Origin: Streptomyces liliiviolaceus
Lineage (GTDB): Bacteria > Actinomycetota > Actinomycetes > Streptomycetales > Streptomycetaceae
Length of the DNA stretch: 64,000 bases
Direction of reading: 5' to 3'
Assembly: GCF_018070025.1 (NCBI RefSeq)
Contig: NZ_JAGPYQ010000001.1
Coordinates: 8,184,001 to 8,248,000 of the forward strand
Shown: one piece after another, positions 24,998-33,364 of the stretch
How positions within the stretch are numbered: position 1 is the first letter of the stretch
How the letters are laid out: each line of letters opens with the position of its first letter
Notes under the pieces: generated by a model
The model's database searches: none
What the model was told of the DNA's origin: nothing
Seen by the model: the letters and a program-made list of their open reading frames with translations, nothing else
Made by a program: the position numbers and the translations under genes

Positions 24998-25630
24998 ATG
25001 TTCCGACTACAAGGCAGCAAGGTGCTGGCCGTCGACATGACCGGCGACGCCGTGAAGGCGAAGAACGGCTCCATGGTCGCGTACGACGGTCAGATGGCCT
25101 TCAAGAAACTCAGCGGCGGCGGCGAAGGCATCCGCGGCATGGTGACGCGCCGGATCACCGGCGAGCAGATGACCCTCATGGAGGTGAAGGGCCAGGGCAC
25201 GTGCTGGTTCGCCGACCGGGCCAGCGAGATCAACCTCGTGAGCCTCCAGGGCGACAAGCTCTTCGTCGAGTCGAGCAACCTCCTGGCGACCGACTCGGGC
25301 CTGCGCACGGGCACGTCCTTCACGGGACTGCGGGGTGCCTCACAGGGCAACGGGCTCTTCACGACGACGATCGAGGGCCACGGCCAGGCGGCGATCATGT
25401 CCGACGGCCCGGCGGTCGTGCTGCGGGTCAGCTCGCAGTACCCACTGACCGTCGACCCGGGCGCGTACATCGCCCATCAGGGCAATCTGCGGCAGTCCTT
25501 CCAGTCGGGCGTGACGTTCCGCACGTTCATGGGCGAGGGCGGCGGCGAGGCCTTCCAGATCCGCTTCGAGGGCGACGGGGTCGTCTACGTCCAGCCCAGT
25601 GAGCGCAACTCGATCGCGGGAGACGTGTGA
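24998..25630 (+). CDS. AIM24 family protein, copy 1
   Basis: 210 aa, single AIM24 (TRAP-like beta-barrel) domain: MFRLQGSKVLAVDMTGDAVKAKNGSMVAYDGQMAF is the N-terminal region (start and strand pattern), and GVVYVQPSE closes it. No signal peptide or membrane helix. Mitochondrial AIM24 affects inner-membrane architecture; bacterial members are uncharacterised. Start: ATG 24998, or GTG 24992, which lies 6 nt after a -10-like TACCTT, a leaderless configuration. It leads a three-gene AIM24 operon with a 1-bp gap to copy 2. Confidence 0.88.
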   Translation: MFRLQGSKVLAVDMTGDAVKAKNGSMVAYDGQMAFKKLSGGGEGIRGMVTRRITGEQMTLMEVKGQGTCWFADRASEINLVSLQGDKLFVESSNLLATDSGLRTGTSFTGLRGASQGNGLFTTTIEGHGQAAIMSDGPAVVLRVSSQYPLTVDPGAYIAHQGNLRQSFQSGVTFRTFMGEGGGEAFQIRFEGDGVVYVQPSERNSIAGDV

Positions 25631-25631
25631 C

Positions 25632-26282
25632 ATGCCCTTCCGTGAGATCAACTCGAAGATGATCGAGGCCACCGTCGCACCGGGCCAGAAGCTGTTCAGC
25701 CAGCGCGGCGCGATGCTCGCCTACAAGGGCGAGGTCTCCTTCACCCCCAACCTGCAGAGCGGGCAGGGCGGCGTCATGTCGATGATCGGCCGCCGGGCGG
25801 CCGGCGAGGCGGCGCCCCTGATGACCGTGGAGGGCTCCGGCACGGTCCTGTTCGGGCACGGCGGCCACCACATCCAGGTGATCACCCTCGAAGGAGACAC
25901 CCTGTACGTGGAGGCGGACCGGCTCCTGGCCTTCGACGGCACCCTGACGCAGGGCACGATGTTCATGGGCTCGCAGGGCGGCGTCATGGGCATGGTGCGC
26001 GGCCAGGTGACGGGGCAGGGGCTGTTCACCACGACCCTCAAGGGCCACGGCTCCGTCGCCGTCATGGCCCACGGCGGGGTCATCGAGGTCCCCATCAGCC
26101 CGCAGCGCCCGGTGCACGTCGACCCGCAGGCGTACGTCGCCCACCACGGGGACGTCCGCAACAAACTGTCCAGCGCGCTCGGTCTGCGCGATCTGGTCGG
26201 CCGCGGTTCGGGCGAGGCCTTCCAGCTGGAGCTGAGCGGCAGTGGCGCGGTGTACGTGCAGGCGTCGGAGGAGAAGCTGTGA
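25632..26282 (+). CDS. AIM24 family protein, copy 2
   Basis: 216 aa, single AIM24 domain (REINSKMIEATVAPGQKLFSQ at the N-terminus, GAVYVQASEEKL at the end). The middle is Met/Gly-rich (GGVMSMIGRR, MFMGSQGGVMGMVRG), suggesting exposed loops that may touch membranes (inference). It starts 1 bp after copy 1 and overlaps copy 3 by 4 bp (GTGA). It shares with copy 1 the strands TTTLKGHGSVAVM/TTTIEGHGQAAIM and VDPQAYVAHHG/VDPGAYIAHQG, so it arose by duplication. Confidence 0.88.
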   Translation: MPFREINSKMIEATVAPGQKLFSQRGAMLAYKGEVSFTPNLQSGQGGVMSMIGRRAAGEAAPLMTVEGSGTVLFGHGGHHIQVITLEGDTLYVEADRLLAFDGTLTQGTMFMGSQGGVMGMVRGQVTGQGLFTTTLKGHGSVAVMAHGGVIEVPISPQRPVHVDPQAYVAHHGDVRNKLSSALGLRDLVGRGSGEAFQLELSGSGAVYVQASEEKL

Positions 26283-27064
26283 CCACCTACCCGGGCACGG
26301 GCCCCGTGATCCACGACCCGGCGACCCTGCCGGTCGACGACAACGTGAACGCGTACACCTTCTGCGTGGAGCTCAAAGGGAGCGAGTGGTTCCTGCAGAA
26401 GGGGAAGATGATCGCCTACTACGGCTCGATGGAGTTCAACGGCATCGGGCACGGCCGCCTCGACCGCCTCGTGCGAACGTCGTTCCATTCGCCGTTGCAC
26501 GCGAGCGACTGGGTGGTGGCGTCCGGCTCGGGCAAGATGCTGCTCGCCGACCGGGCCTTCGACGTGAATTCCTTCGACCTGGAGGAGGGCAACCTGACCA
26601 TTCGCTCGGGCAACCTCCTCGCTTTTCAGCCAAGTCTCGCGCTCAAGCAGTCGATCGTGCCGGGCTTCCTGACGCTCATCGGAACGGGCAAGTTCGTCGC
26701 CGCCTCGAACGGCCCCGTGGTGTTCATGGAACCCCCGATCCGGGTCGACCCGCAGGCCCTGGTCGGCTGGGCCGACTGCCCCTCGCCCTGCCATCACTAC
26801 GACCACGGCTACATGACGGGCCTGATGGGCGGTCTACGTGCGATGACGGGCATCGGCGGGGCCTCCGGCGAGGAGCACCAGTTCGAGTTCGTGGGGGCCG
26901 GCACGGTGCTGCTGCAGTCCAGCGAGGCACTCATGGCGGAGCAGGCGGCGGGGGCGGTGCCGAACGAGCCGGGAGTGCCCGGCGGCGGCCATCAGGGGCA
27001 GCAGGGCGGCGCACCGCGTCTTCCCGGACAGCTGGGGGACCTCCAGCGTCGCTTCGGGCTGTGA
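26279..27064 (+). CDS. AIM24 family protein, copy 3 with C-terminal Gly/Gln tail
   Basis: 261 aa. The AIM24 domain spans about 20-215 (FCVELKGSEWFLQKGKMIAYYG ... GTVLLQSSE). Unlike its siblings it has a Cys/His-rich insertion, WADCPSPCHHYDHGYM. That carries two Cys and three His that could hold a metal (inference). A flexible tail GGGHQGQQGGAPRLPGQL follows. GTG start overlaps copy 2 by 4 bp. It ends the operon, 92 bp before the MarR gene. Confidence 0.87.
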   Translation: MTTYPGTGPVIHDPATLPVDDNVNAYTFCVELKGSEWFLQKGKMIAYYGSMEFNGIGHGRLDRLVRTSFHSPLHASDWVVASGSGKMLLADRAFDVNSFDLEEGNLTIRSGNLLAFQPSLALKQSIVPGFLTLIGTGKFVAASNGPVVFMEPPIRVDPQALVGWADCPSPCHHYDHGYMTGLMGGLRAMTGIGGASGEEHQFEFVGAGTVLLQSSEALMAEQAAGAVPNEPGVPGGGHQGQQGGAPRLPGQLGDLQRRFGL

Positions 27065-27130
27065 GCGGTAGTCTGCAGAGTGTGACGTCGAACGTGTGCA
27101 CGTCGTCACACCACCCTCACTAGTTCGCCT

Positions 27131-27156
27131 TTCAACCTTTTAGGTAGACTTGATTC
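27131..27156 (+). promoter_or_regulatory. MarR promoter/operator with leaderless start
   Basis: A -10-like TAGACT (27145-27150) lies 6 nt before the ATG with no Shine-Dalgarno. The same stretch reads as an interrupted palindrome TCAACCT-TTT-AGGT-AGA-CTTGA (27132-27153). A bound MarR dimer would therefore cover the -10 and start site: probable autorepression (inference). Confidence 0.5.
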
Positions 27157-27633
27157 ATGGAGACCGAGACGGCCACTCGCTGGCTGACCGATGCGGAGCA
27201 GTGCGCATGGCGCACCCACCTGGAGGTCAACAGGCTGTTGACGTACCAGCTCGAAAGGGACCTCCAGCCGTTCGGCCTGACGATGAACGACTACGAGATC
27301 CTGGTGAACCTCTCCGAGTCCGAGGGCGTACGGATGCGGATGAGCGACCTCGCGTCCGCCACCCTCCAGTCCAAGAGCCGCCTCTCGCACCAGATCACCC
27401 GCATGGAGAACGCGGACCTGGTCCGGCGTGAGAACTGCGAGTCCGACCGCCGCGGGCTGTTCGCGGTGCTCACGGACCACGGCATGGAGACGATGCAGAA
27501 GGTCGCACCCCATCACGTGGGCTCCGTGCGCCGCCACTTCATCGACCTCCTCTCACCGGAGGCCCTGGAGGAACTCCACAAATCCCTGACCCCGATCGCA
27601 GAACACCTACGCACCCAACGAGGCCGCCCCTGA
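27157..27633 (+). CDS. MarR family transcriptional regulator
   Basis: 158 aa winged-helix dimer. HTH and wing lie at about 60-105 (MSDLASATLQSKSRLSHQI, wing RRENCESDRRG) and the dimer helices at both ends. One Cys, in the wing (ENCESD), is a possible redox sensor residue (inference). The start ATG directly follows a -10 element, hence a leaderless message. It lies downstream of the AIM24 operon in the same direction; whether it controls them is unknown. Two repeat elements follow its stop. Confidence 0.92.
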   Translation: METETATRWLTDAEQCAWRTHLEVNRLLTYQLERDLQPFGLTMNDYEILVNLSESEGVRMRMSDLASATLQSKSRLSHQITRMENADLVRRENCESDRRGLFAVLTDHGMETMQKVAPHHVGSVRRHFIDLLSPEALEELHKSLTPIAEHLRTQRGRP

Positions 27634-27664
27634 CAGCTGGCGCCCCGTCGGGGGCGCCCCCTCA

Positions 27665-27745
27665 GGGGCGCGGGGAACTGCTCAATCTTTTGCTTTTTTT
27701 GGGGGCGCGGGGAACTGCGCGACCAGCCCCCACCGGGCCCGCAGG
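27665..27745. repeat. Two direct copies of the GGGGCGCGGGGAACTGC repeat
   Basis: A short copy at 27665-27681 and a full copy at 27702-27721. The second extends through the conserved CCAGCCCCCACCGGGCC flank to 27745. They lie between the convergent MarR and sensor kinase genes, and the second abuts the kinase stop codon. A T-rich tract (TTTTGCTTTTTTT) separates them, so copy 1 plus this tract could terminate MarR transcription. Confidence 0.85.
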
Positions 27746-27749
27746 CTGA

Positions 27750-29207
27750 TCACCGGCCACCAGCAGGCCGCTCAGGCCACGGCAGGCGCAGCTCGAACAG
27801 AGCTCCGCCCGCCACAGCCTCCCGCACGGTGAGCGAACCACCATGCCGCACAGCCACGTCCCGAGCGATGGCAAGCCCCAACCCCGCCCCACCGTCGTCC
27901 CGGGCACGGGCCTCGTCGAGCCGCACGAACCGCTCGAAGACCCGCTCACGCTCAGCCGCAGGCACCCCCTCGCCGTCGTCGGCGACCTCCAGGAGCGCCC
28001 ACTCCCCCGCCCGCCGCACGCTCACGGAGACCGACGACCGGGTGTGCCGCTGGGCGTTGTCCAGCAGATTGCCGAGCACCCGCGCCAGCTGCCCGCGGGA
28101 CCCGCTCACCTCCAGACGGTCCACGGAGTCCGCCGCCACGGACACCGCGATCCGGTCCCCGGTCCGCTGTCCGGCCTCGTCACGGACGAGCGCGACCAGA
28201 TCGAACCGCGCGTCCGCCGGCCGCTCCCCCGCGTCGAGCCGGGCGAGCAGCAGCAGGTCGGCGGCGAGCCGCTGCAGCCGTACGGTGTCCTCGACGGCCC
28301 CTCCCACGTCGAGCAGCTCCGGGTGCGCGGCGCCCACTTCCAGCTGGGTGCGCAGGGAGGCGATGGGGCTGCGCAGTTCGTGCGAGGCGTCGGCGACGAA
28401 CCGGCGCTGGCGTTCCACGGACTGCTCCAGGGCGGCGAGCGTCTCGTTGGTCGTCCGGGCGAGCCGGGCGACCTCGTCGTGCGTGTCCGGCACCGGGACC
28501 CGCCGGGTGAGGTCCTCGGAGGCGGTGATCGCGGCCATCTCGCCGCGGATGCCCTCGACGGGGCGCAGCGCCCGCCGGGTGACCAGCCAGGTCACCAGGG
28601 CCACCACGGCCAGCAGCAGCGGGAACCCGATGAGCATGACGGTCAGGGCCGTACTCACGGCCTCCTGTTCGGCGGTCAGCGGCGCACCGGCGTGCACGGT
28701 GACCGTGCCCTTGCCCTCCACCTCGACCGGCACGGCGGCGAAGCGGTAGTCCGCCGTGTCGCCGTCGATGGTCGCGGAGCCGTCGCTGAAGGAGGCCTCG
28801 CCGAGTTCGCCGGCCTCGTGCGGGTCGTCGTCGCTGCCGCCGTCGTCGCCGTCATCGTCGTCGTCATCGCCGGTCACGGCCCCGGGGGCCTGCGGCGTGA
28901 CGCGGTCGACGCCCGTGCCGCTGATCCGCTCCAGGTCCTCGGTGACGGCGACGAGCCTCCCCGCCCCGTCCACGACCTGGACCGGCTGGTCGTCGCTGTC
29001 CAGCGAGAGGTCGCCGTAGGCCTGCCCGGACGCGATGTCGGTGGCGACCTTCTGGGCGGCCCGTTCCGCCTCCGTGCCCGCCTGTTCGCTCAGGTTGGTC
29101 CACAGCGACAGCAGGACGGCGGCGCCGGCCGCGGCGAGCGCGACGGCCACCACGATGCTCGCGGCGAGGGTGGCCCTGGCCCGTACGGACCCGAGGACGC
29201 GTCTCAT
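27750..29207 (-). CDS. OmpR-type sensor histidine kinase with acidic extracellular loop
   Basis: 485 aa. TM1 is at about 13-34; the extracellular sensor (35-187) contains an Asp-rich stretch at 114-128 (only Asp, Gly and Ser). TM2 is at 188-210, then HAMP (about 210-262) and HisKA with H276 in DASHELRSP. The HATPase_c domain has NLLDNAQRH, DDGEGVP and GGAGLGLAIA. It phosphorylates the adjacent response regulator, whose stop overlaps its start by 4 bp. The acidic loop suggests divalent-cation or cationic-peptide sensing (inference). Confidence 0.95.
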   Translation of the reverse strand: MRRVLGSVRARATLAASIVVAVALAAAGAAVLLSLWTNLSEQAGTEAERAAQKVATDIASGQAYGDLSLDSDDQPVQVVDGAGRLVAVTEDLERISGTGVDRVTPQAPGAVTGDDDDDDGDDGGSDDDPHEAGELGEASFSDGSATIDGDTADYRFAAVPVEVEGKGTVTVHAGAPLTAEQEAVSTALTVMLIGFPLLLAVVALVTWLVTRRALRPVEGIRGEMAAITASEDLTRRVPVPDTHDEVARLARTTNETLAALEQSVERQRRFVADASHELRSPIASLRTQLEVGAAHPELLDVGGAVEDTVRLQRLAADLLLLARLDAGERPADARFDLVALVRDEAGQRTGDRIAVSVAADSVDRLEVSGSRGQLARVLGNLLDNAQRHTRSSVSVSVRRAGEWALLEVADDGEGVPAAERERVFERFVRLDEARARDDGGAGLGLAIARDVAVRHGGSLTVREAVAGGALFELRLPWPERPAGGR

Positions 29208-29869
29208 CGCGACTCCAGGCGGTAGCCGGCGCCGCGCACGGTCCGGATCAGCGCGGCCCCCAGCTTGCGGCGGAGCGTGCTGATGTAGACCTCGACGATG
29301 TTGGGGTCGCCGTCGTACGCGAAGTCCCAGACGTGTTCGAGGATCTCCGCCTTGGACACCACCTCGCCCGCCCGCACGACGAGCTGTTCGAGGACCGAGA
29401 ACTCCTTGGTGGTGAGGGCGATCTCGTCCTCGCCGAGGTGGACGCGCCGGGCGGCGGTGTCGACCTTGAGGTCACCGAGCACATGCACGGGCGACGCCCC
29501 GCCCGAGGGCCCGCGCCGGCGCAGCAGCGCCTTCACCCGGGCCACCAGGACGACGTACGAGAACGGCTTGGTGAGGTAGTCGTCGGCGCCGGTGTCCAGG
29601 CCCTCCGCCTCGTCGTACTCGCCGTCCTTGGCGGTGAGCATCAGGATCGGCACGTCGTGCCCGGCGGAGCGCAGGGCGCCGCACACCCGGTAGCCGTTCA
29701 TGCCGGGCAGCATGATGTCGAGGATGACGAGGTCGTACGAGCCCTCGCCGGCCATGTGCAGCCCCTCCAGGCCGTCGTGGACCACGTCGACGGCGTACCC
29801 CTCGGCCGTCAGGCCCTTGGCGAGCGACAGGGCGAGCCGCTTCTCATCCTCCACGATCAACAGGCGCAT
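29204..29869 (-). CDS. OmpR/PhoB family response regulator
   Basis: 221 aa. The receiver domain (1-115) has acidic residues E7-D8 and the phosphoacceptor D51 in VILDIMLPG, plus K101-region LTKPF. The C-terminal winged helix (about 128-218) has the DNA-recognition region DPNIVEVYISTLRRKL. It is the first gene of the RR-HK unit. It is divergent from the PepSY gene across 144 bp that contain three CTTCAG repeats spaced 10 and 11 bp, the layout OmpR-type regulators bind. So it likely controls both transcripts. Confidence 0.95.
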   Translation of the reverse strand: MRLLIVEDEKRLALSLAKGLTAEGYAVDVVHDGLEGLHMAGEGSYDLVILDIMLPGMNGYRVCGALRSAGHDVPILMLTAKDGEYDEAEGLDTGADDYLTKPFSYVVLVARVKALLRRRGPSGGASPVHVLGDLKVDTAARRVHLGEDEIALTTKEFSVLEQLVVRAGEVVSKAEILEHVWDFAYDGDPNIVEVYISTLRRKLGAALIRTVRGAGYRLESR

Positions 29870-29892
29870 GCGTAAAGAGTCGCAAACCGAAC

Positions 29893-29930
29893 CTGAAGAA
29901 GCCTTCAGGCTGCTTCAGGTCCGCTTCAGC
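29893..29930. promoter_or_regulatory. CTTCAG repeats in the RR/PepSY divergent promoter
   Basis: CTTCAG occurs at 29903-29908, 29913-29918 and 29924-29929 (same strand, spacings 10 and 11). An inverted copy, CTGAAG, is at 29893-29898. One-turn-spaced direct repeats are the classic OmpR-family box. The spacing is seen in the sequence; the binding protein is inferred. Confidence 0.65.
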
Positions 29931-30013
29931 GTCGGTCGGCCAGATTGGGACACGTCGAAACGCACCGAAGACGCTCGACCCCGGTCGAAGCCGATGATCT
30001 CGGAGGAATCCCC

Positions 30014-30748
30014 ATGAAGCGCAACATCGTCATCGCCACCGTCACCGCCGCCGCTCTCGTCGCAGGCGGGACGGCGACGGCCCTCGCCGTCACGGGTGAC
30101 GGCGGGGACTCCCAGGTGAAGCAGTCCAGCGTGCGGGCCGCGGACGACGACCGCAACGACCGTGACGACCGTGACGACTCCGCCGACGACGACCGCGACG
30201 GGCGTGACGACGACAAGGCCGACGACAAGGCCGAGCGGGCCGCGGACGCCGCCGACGCGAAGGCGGCGAAGGTCACGGCGGCCGACGCGATCACGGCGGC
30301 GCTGAAGAGCGTGCGGGGTACGGCCGTCTCGGCCGACCTGGACGACGAGGGCAGCAGCCTGGTGTGGGACGTGGACGTGCTGTCCTCGGGCGGCACCTGG
30401 CACAGCGTCAGCATCGACCCGGGCACGGGCAAGGTCCTCGGCTCGCACACCGAGCAGGAGGACGCCGACGACACGGCGGAGGCCCGGGCCGCGCTGAAGG
30501 GTTCGTCCGTCACCGCCGTGGAGGCCGCGCGGGCCGCCGCCGCGAAGGGCACGGTCACCTCCGTCGAGCTCGACGACGACGGCCGTACCCCCGCGTGGGA
30601 CGTCGACACGACCGCCGCGAACGGCGCCGAGAAGGAGTGGAAGGTCGACCCGAGGTCCGCGAAGGTCACCGCGGACACCTCGTCGGACGACAACTCCTCC
30701 GACCACGACGACAACGACGACTCGGACGACGACGGCTCCGACGACTGA
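30014..30748 (+). CDS. Secreted acidic PepSY-domain protein
   Basis: 244 aa. Signal peptide about 1-26 (KRNIVIATVTAAALVAGGTATALA region). A highly charged Asp/Arg/Lys linker (about 46-85) is followed by two PepSY repeats (about 88-160 and 162-222), each ending in a VDP(GT/RS)xKV strand, and then an Asp/Ser-rich C-terminus. ATG with GGAGGA at good spacing. PepSY domains bind and modulate exported proteases or act as surface sensors. Divergent from an OmpR-type two-component system whose kinase has a matching acidic loop, so it is probably its target and perhaps its accessory sensor (inference). Confidence 0.9.
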   Translation: MKRNIVIATVTAAALVAGGTATALAVTGDGGDSQVKQSSVRAADDDRNDRDDRDDSADDDRDGRDDDKADDKAERAADAADAKAAKVTAADAITAALKSVRGTAVSADLDDEGSSLVWDVDVLSSGGTWHSVSIDPGTGKVLGSHTEQEDADDTAEARAALKGSSVTAVEAARAAAAKGTVTSVELDDDGRTPAWDVDTTAANGAEKEWKVDPRSAKVTADTSSDDNSSDHDDNDDSDDDGSDD

Positions 30749-30770
30749 CGTCGGCCGGCATCAGCCGACA

Positions 30771-32009
30771 TCACTTGACGAGTTCGGCGGCCTCCCCGGT
30801 CCGTGTGGCCGGGGAGGCCGCCTTGTCGTGCCCGCCGTGCCACGGGGCGAGCGCGGCGACCAGGGCCATCGCGCCCGAGACGGCGAAGCACACCGCCAGG
30901 GGCAGTCGGCCGACCAGCAGGCCGACGGCCGCGGCTCCGGCCGAGGAACCCGCGTTCACGGCGGTGTTCACCCATGTCCCGGCCCGGACCCGGGCACCGG
31001 GCGGGGCGCTCTCGTCGGCGAGCAGGTACGCCGTGGTGAGGGCCGGGGCGACGAACAGGCCCGCCACGGCCACGGCGGCGGAGAGCGTCACGAGGCCCGG
31101 CGCGAGCCCCGCCGCGCCCAGCGCGAGGGCGAGCCCGACCGCCAGCAGCGGAAGCCGCAGCCGGGCCGGCGCACGCCAGTCGACGGCGCCGTTCAGGAGT
31201 CCGCCGACCGCGCTGCCCGCGGACAGCGCGGCCAGCACCCAGGCGACGGTGTGCTCGCCGTGGTGCCCCTGCTCCGCGAAGGCCAGCACCAGCAGGTCGA
31301 CGGCGCCGAGCGCGAGCCCGACCCCCGCGGCGGCGACGACCGGCTGTACGAGCCCGCGCCCGAGGCGGGTCCGCCGCCCGGCGTGGGCGGCGTGCACGGT
31401 GACGCCCCTGACCACGGGGGACGTGACGAAGGCCGCGGTGCCGAGCCCCACCAGCAGCGCGCTCAGGGCGACCGCGGCGGCCGGGGGCGCGAAGCCCACC
31501 ACCAGCCCCACGAGCAGGGGGCCGGAGACGAACAGCAGTTCCTCGGCGACCCCGTCCAGGCTGTAGGCGCGCTGCAACAGCCTTCGGTCCGTGACGAGTT
31601 CGCCCCATACGGCCCGCATGGTGGGACCGAGCGGCGGGGTGCACGCGCCCGCGGCGACGGCCACCGCCGCGAGGAGCAGGACCGGGGCTCCCGGGCGCCA
31701 GCTCACCGCCGCCAGGGTGCCCAGCAGGGCGGCGTACAGGGAGGCCATCGGGACCAGGGCGCGGCGCGGGCCGTACCGGTCGACGAGGGACGCCCGCGCG
31801 GGCGACAGGAACACGCTCGCGGCGCCGAAGAGCGCCACGACGATGCCGGCGGCGGCGTACGAGCCGGTGGCGTCGCTCACCGCCAGCATCACGCCGAGGG
31901 CGACCATGCCGTAGGAGAGCCGGGCGACGAGGGCGGCGGTGAAGGTGCGGGTGGTGTGGGGCGTGCGGAGTACCGCGGCGTACGTGGGCCGCGTCGTGGG
32001 CGCGTTCAT
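30771..32009 (-). CDS. MFS transporter
   Basis: 412 aa with about 12 hydrophobic helices and the MFS motif A variant ASLVDRYGPRRALV after TM2. Probable exporter; substrate unknown. ATG 32009 has TGAGGAA upstream. The 3' end of the coding sequence carries a perfect 14-bp hairpin (30786-30822) that can also terminate the convergent PepSY gene. It is preceded by a 202-bp palindromic element and meaB in the same direction. Confidence 0.9.
   Translation of the reverse strand: MNAPTTRPTYAAVLRTPHTTRTFTAALVARLSYGMVALGVMLAVSDATGSYAAAGIVVALFGAASVFLSPARASLVDRYGPRRALVPMASLYAALLGTLAAVSWRPGAPVLLLAAVAVAAGACTPPLGPTMRAVWGELVTDRRLLQRAYSLDGVAEELLFVSGPLLVGLVVGFAPPAAAVALSALLVGLGTAAFVTSPVVRGVTVHAAHAGRRTRLGRGLVQPVVAAAGVGLALGAVDLLVLAFAEQGHHGEHTVAWVLAALSAGSAVGGLLNGAVDWRAPARLRLPLLAVGLALALGAAGLAPGLVTLSAAVAVAGLFVAPALTTAYLLADESAPPGARVRAGTWVNTAVNAGSSAGAAAVGLLVGRLPLAVCFAVSGAMALVAALAPWHGGHDKAASPATRTGEAAELVK
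30786..30822 (+). terminator. Perfect 14-bp hairpin inside the MFS 3' coding end
   Basis: GGCGGCCTCCCCGG (30786-30799) and CCGGGGAGGCCGCC (30809-30822) with a 9-nt loop. It lies 38 bp after the PepSY stop. As the MFS stop is at 30771, the hairpin is within its last 17 or so codons. It probably terminates PepSY transcription and may do the same for MFS. Confidence 0.75.
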
Positions 32010-32159
32010 GCGGGGTTCCTCAGGGAGGGGGCGCCCTGTGAGGGCGTCCGGGCTTCGGGGTCGCCTGGGGCCGCGGGGGCTGCGCGGGGGCGCTGCCGGC
32101 GCGGGTCATGGGCGGGCCCTATGCCATGTGGAGGAACACGGGGGTCAAGGTAGCAGCCC

Positions 32160-32361
32160 TTTCCTCGCCCCCGCCGCCCCTACCCGTTCCCGTCCCTGTC
32201 TCGGGGGCGCTGCCCCCGAACCCCCGCTCCTCAAACGCCGGAGGGGCTGACTACCAGCCCGTCCGGCGTTTGAGGACGAGCGCGCAGCGCGATAAGGGGG
32301 GCGAGGGGGCGCAGCCCCCATGCGTGGACGGGAACGGGTAGGGGCGGCGGGGGCGAGGAAA
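32160..32361. repeat. 202-bp nested palindromic element
   Basis: Perfect 36-bp terminal inverted repeats (32160-32195 and 32326-32361). Inside are a second perfect pair CCTCAAACGCCGGA (32229-32242) / TCCGGCGTTTGAGG (32262-32275) and two GGGGGCGC-type hairpins (near 32203 and 32305). No ORF. It starts 6 bp from the meaB stop and fills most of the meaB-MFS gap. The CAAACGCCGG core is, from memory, a common Streptomyces intergenic repeat. Confidence 0.88.
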
Positions 32362-32367
32362 AAGCCT

Positions 32368-33324
32368 TCAAGCGCTCGTCAGGTCCCGTACCAGCGAGTC
32401 CGCCGCCCGGTACGGGTCCAGGTCGCCCGAGACGATCCGGTCCGCGAGCGCGCTCAGGCGCCGGTCCCCGTGCAGGTCGGCAATCCGCTCCCGCAGCGCC
32501 GTGACCGCGATCGTCTCCACCTCGCGGGACGCGCGCGCGAGCCGCCGCGCGGCGAGCTCCCCCCGCTCCTCCATCCACGCCCGGTGCTTCTCCAGCGCCT
32601 CGACGACCTCGTCGACACCCTCCCCGCGCGCGGCCACCGTCTTGACGATGGGCGGCCGCCAGTCCCCCGGGCCACGGGACTCGCCGAGCCCGAGCATGTG
32701 GTTCAGCTCACGTGCCGTCGCGTCGGCCCCGTCCCGGTCGGCCTTGTTGACCACGTACACGTCGCCGATCTCCAGGATTCCGGCCTTCGCCGCCTGGATG
32801 CCGTCGCCCATGCCGGGGGCGAGGAGGACCACGGACGTGTCCGCCTGCGAGGCGATCTCGACCTCGGACTGACCGACGCCGACGGTCTCGACGAGGACGA
32901 CGTCGCAGCCGGCCGCGTCGAGCACCCGGACCGCCTGGGGCGCGGCCCAAGCGAGCCCGCCGAGGTGCCCGCGGGTGGCCATCGAGCGGATGTAGACGCC
33001 GGGGTCCGAGGCGTGGTCCGACATCCGGACGCGGTCGCCGAGCAGCGCCCCGCCGGAGAACGGCGACGACGGGTCGACGGCGAGGACGCCGACCCGCTTG
33101 CCCTGCCGCCGGTAGGCGGACACGAGCGCCGACGTGGAGGTCGACTTGCCGACGCCGGGTGATCCGGTGAGGCCCACGACGTACGCGTTGCCCGCGAGCG
33201 GGGCCAGCGCGGCCATCACCTCGCGCAGTTGCGGGGACGCCCCCTCCACCAGGGAGATCAGCCGGGCCACGGCCCGCGGCCGGCCTTCCCTGGCCGCGGC
33301 CACCAGCGAGGGGACGTCCTGCAT
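32368..33324 (-). CDS. meaB: MeaB-like GTPase, chaperone of B12-dependent acyl-CoA mutase
   Basis: 318 aa, G3E-family GTPase (MeaB/ArgK) that gates cobalamin loading and protects methylmalonyl-CoA mutase from inactivation. The P-loop GSPGVGKS is at 54-61; further G-motifs include VLAVDPSS, DVVLVETVGVGQSE (switch) and the NKAD base-recognition motif. ATG 33324 is preferred over the overlapping GTG because GGAG is 5 nt upstream. The thiolase gene upstream is 40 bp away in the same direction, and the epimerase is divergent. The mutase itself is not in the window. Confidence 0.94.
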   Translation of the reverse strand: MQDVPSLVAAAREGRPRAVARLISLVEGASPQLREVMAALAPLAGNAYVVGLTGSPGVGKSTSTSALVSAYRRQGKRVGVLAVDPSSPFSGGALLGDRVRMSDHASDPGVYIRSMATRGHLGGLAWAAPQAVRVLDAAGCDVVLVETVGVGQSEVEIASQADTSVVLLAPGMGDGIQAAKAGILEIGDVYVVNKADRDGADATARELNHMLGLGESRGPGDWRPPIVKTVAARGEGVDEVVEALEKHRAWMEERGELAARRLARASREVETIAVTALRERIADLHGDRRLSALADRIVSGDLDPYRAADSLVRDLTSA

Positions 33325-33364
33325 CACAGCTCCGTTCGGTCGATCGGCCGGCCCACAGTGCGGG

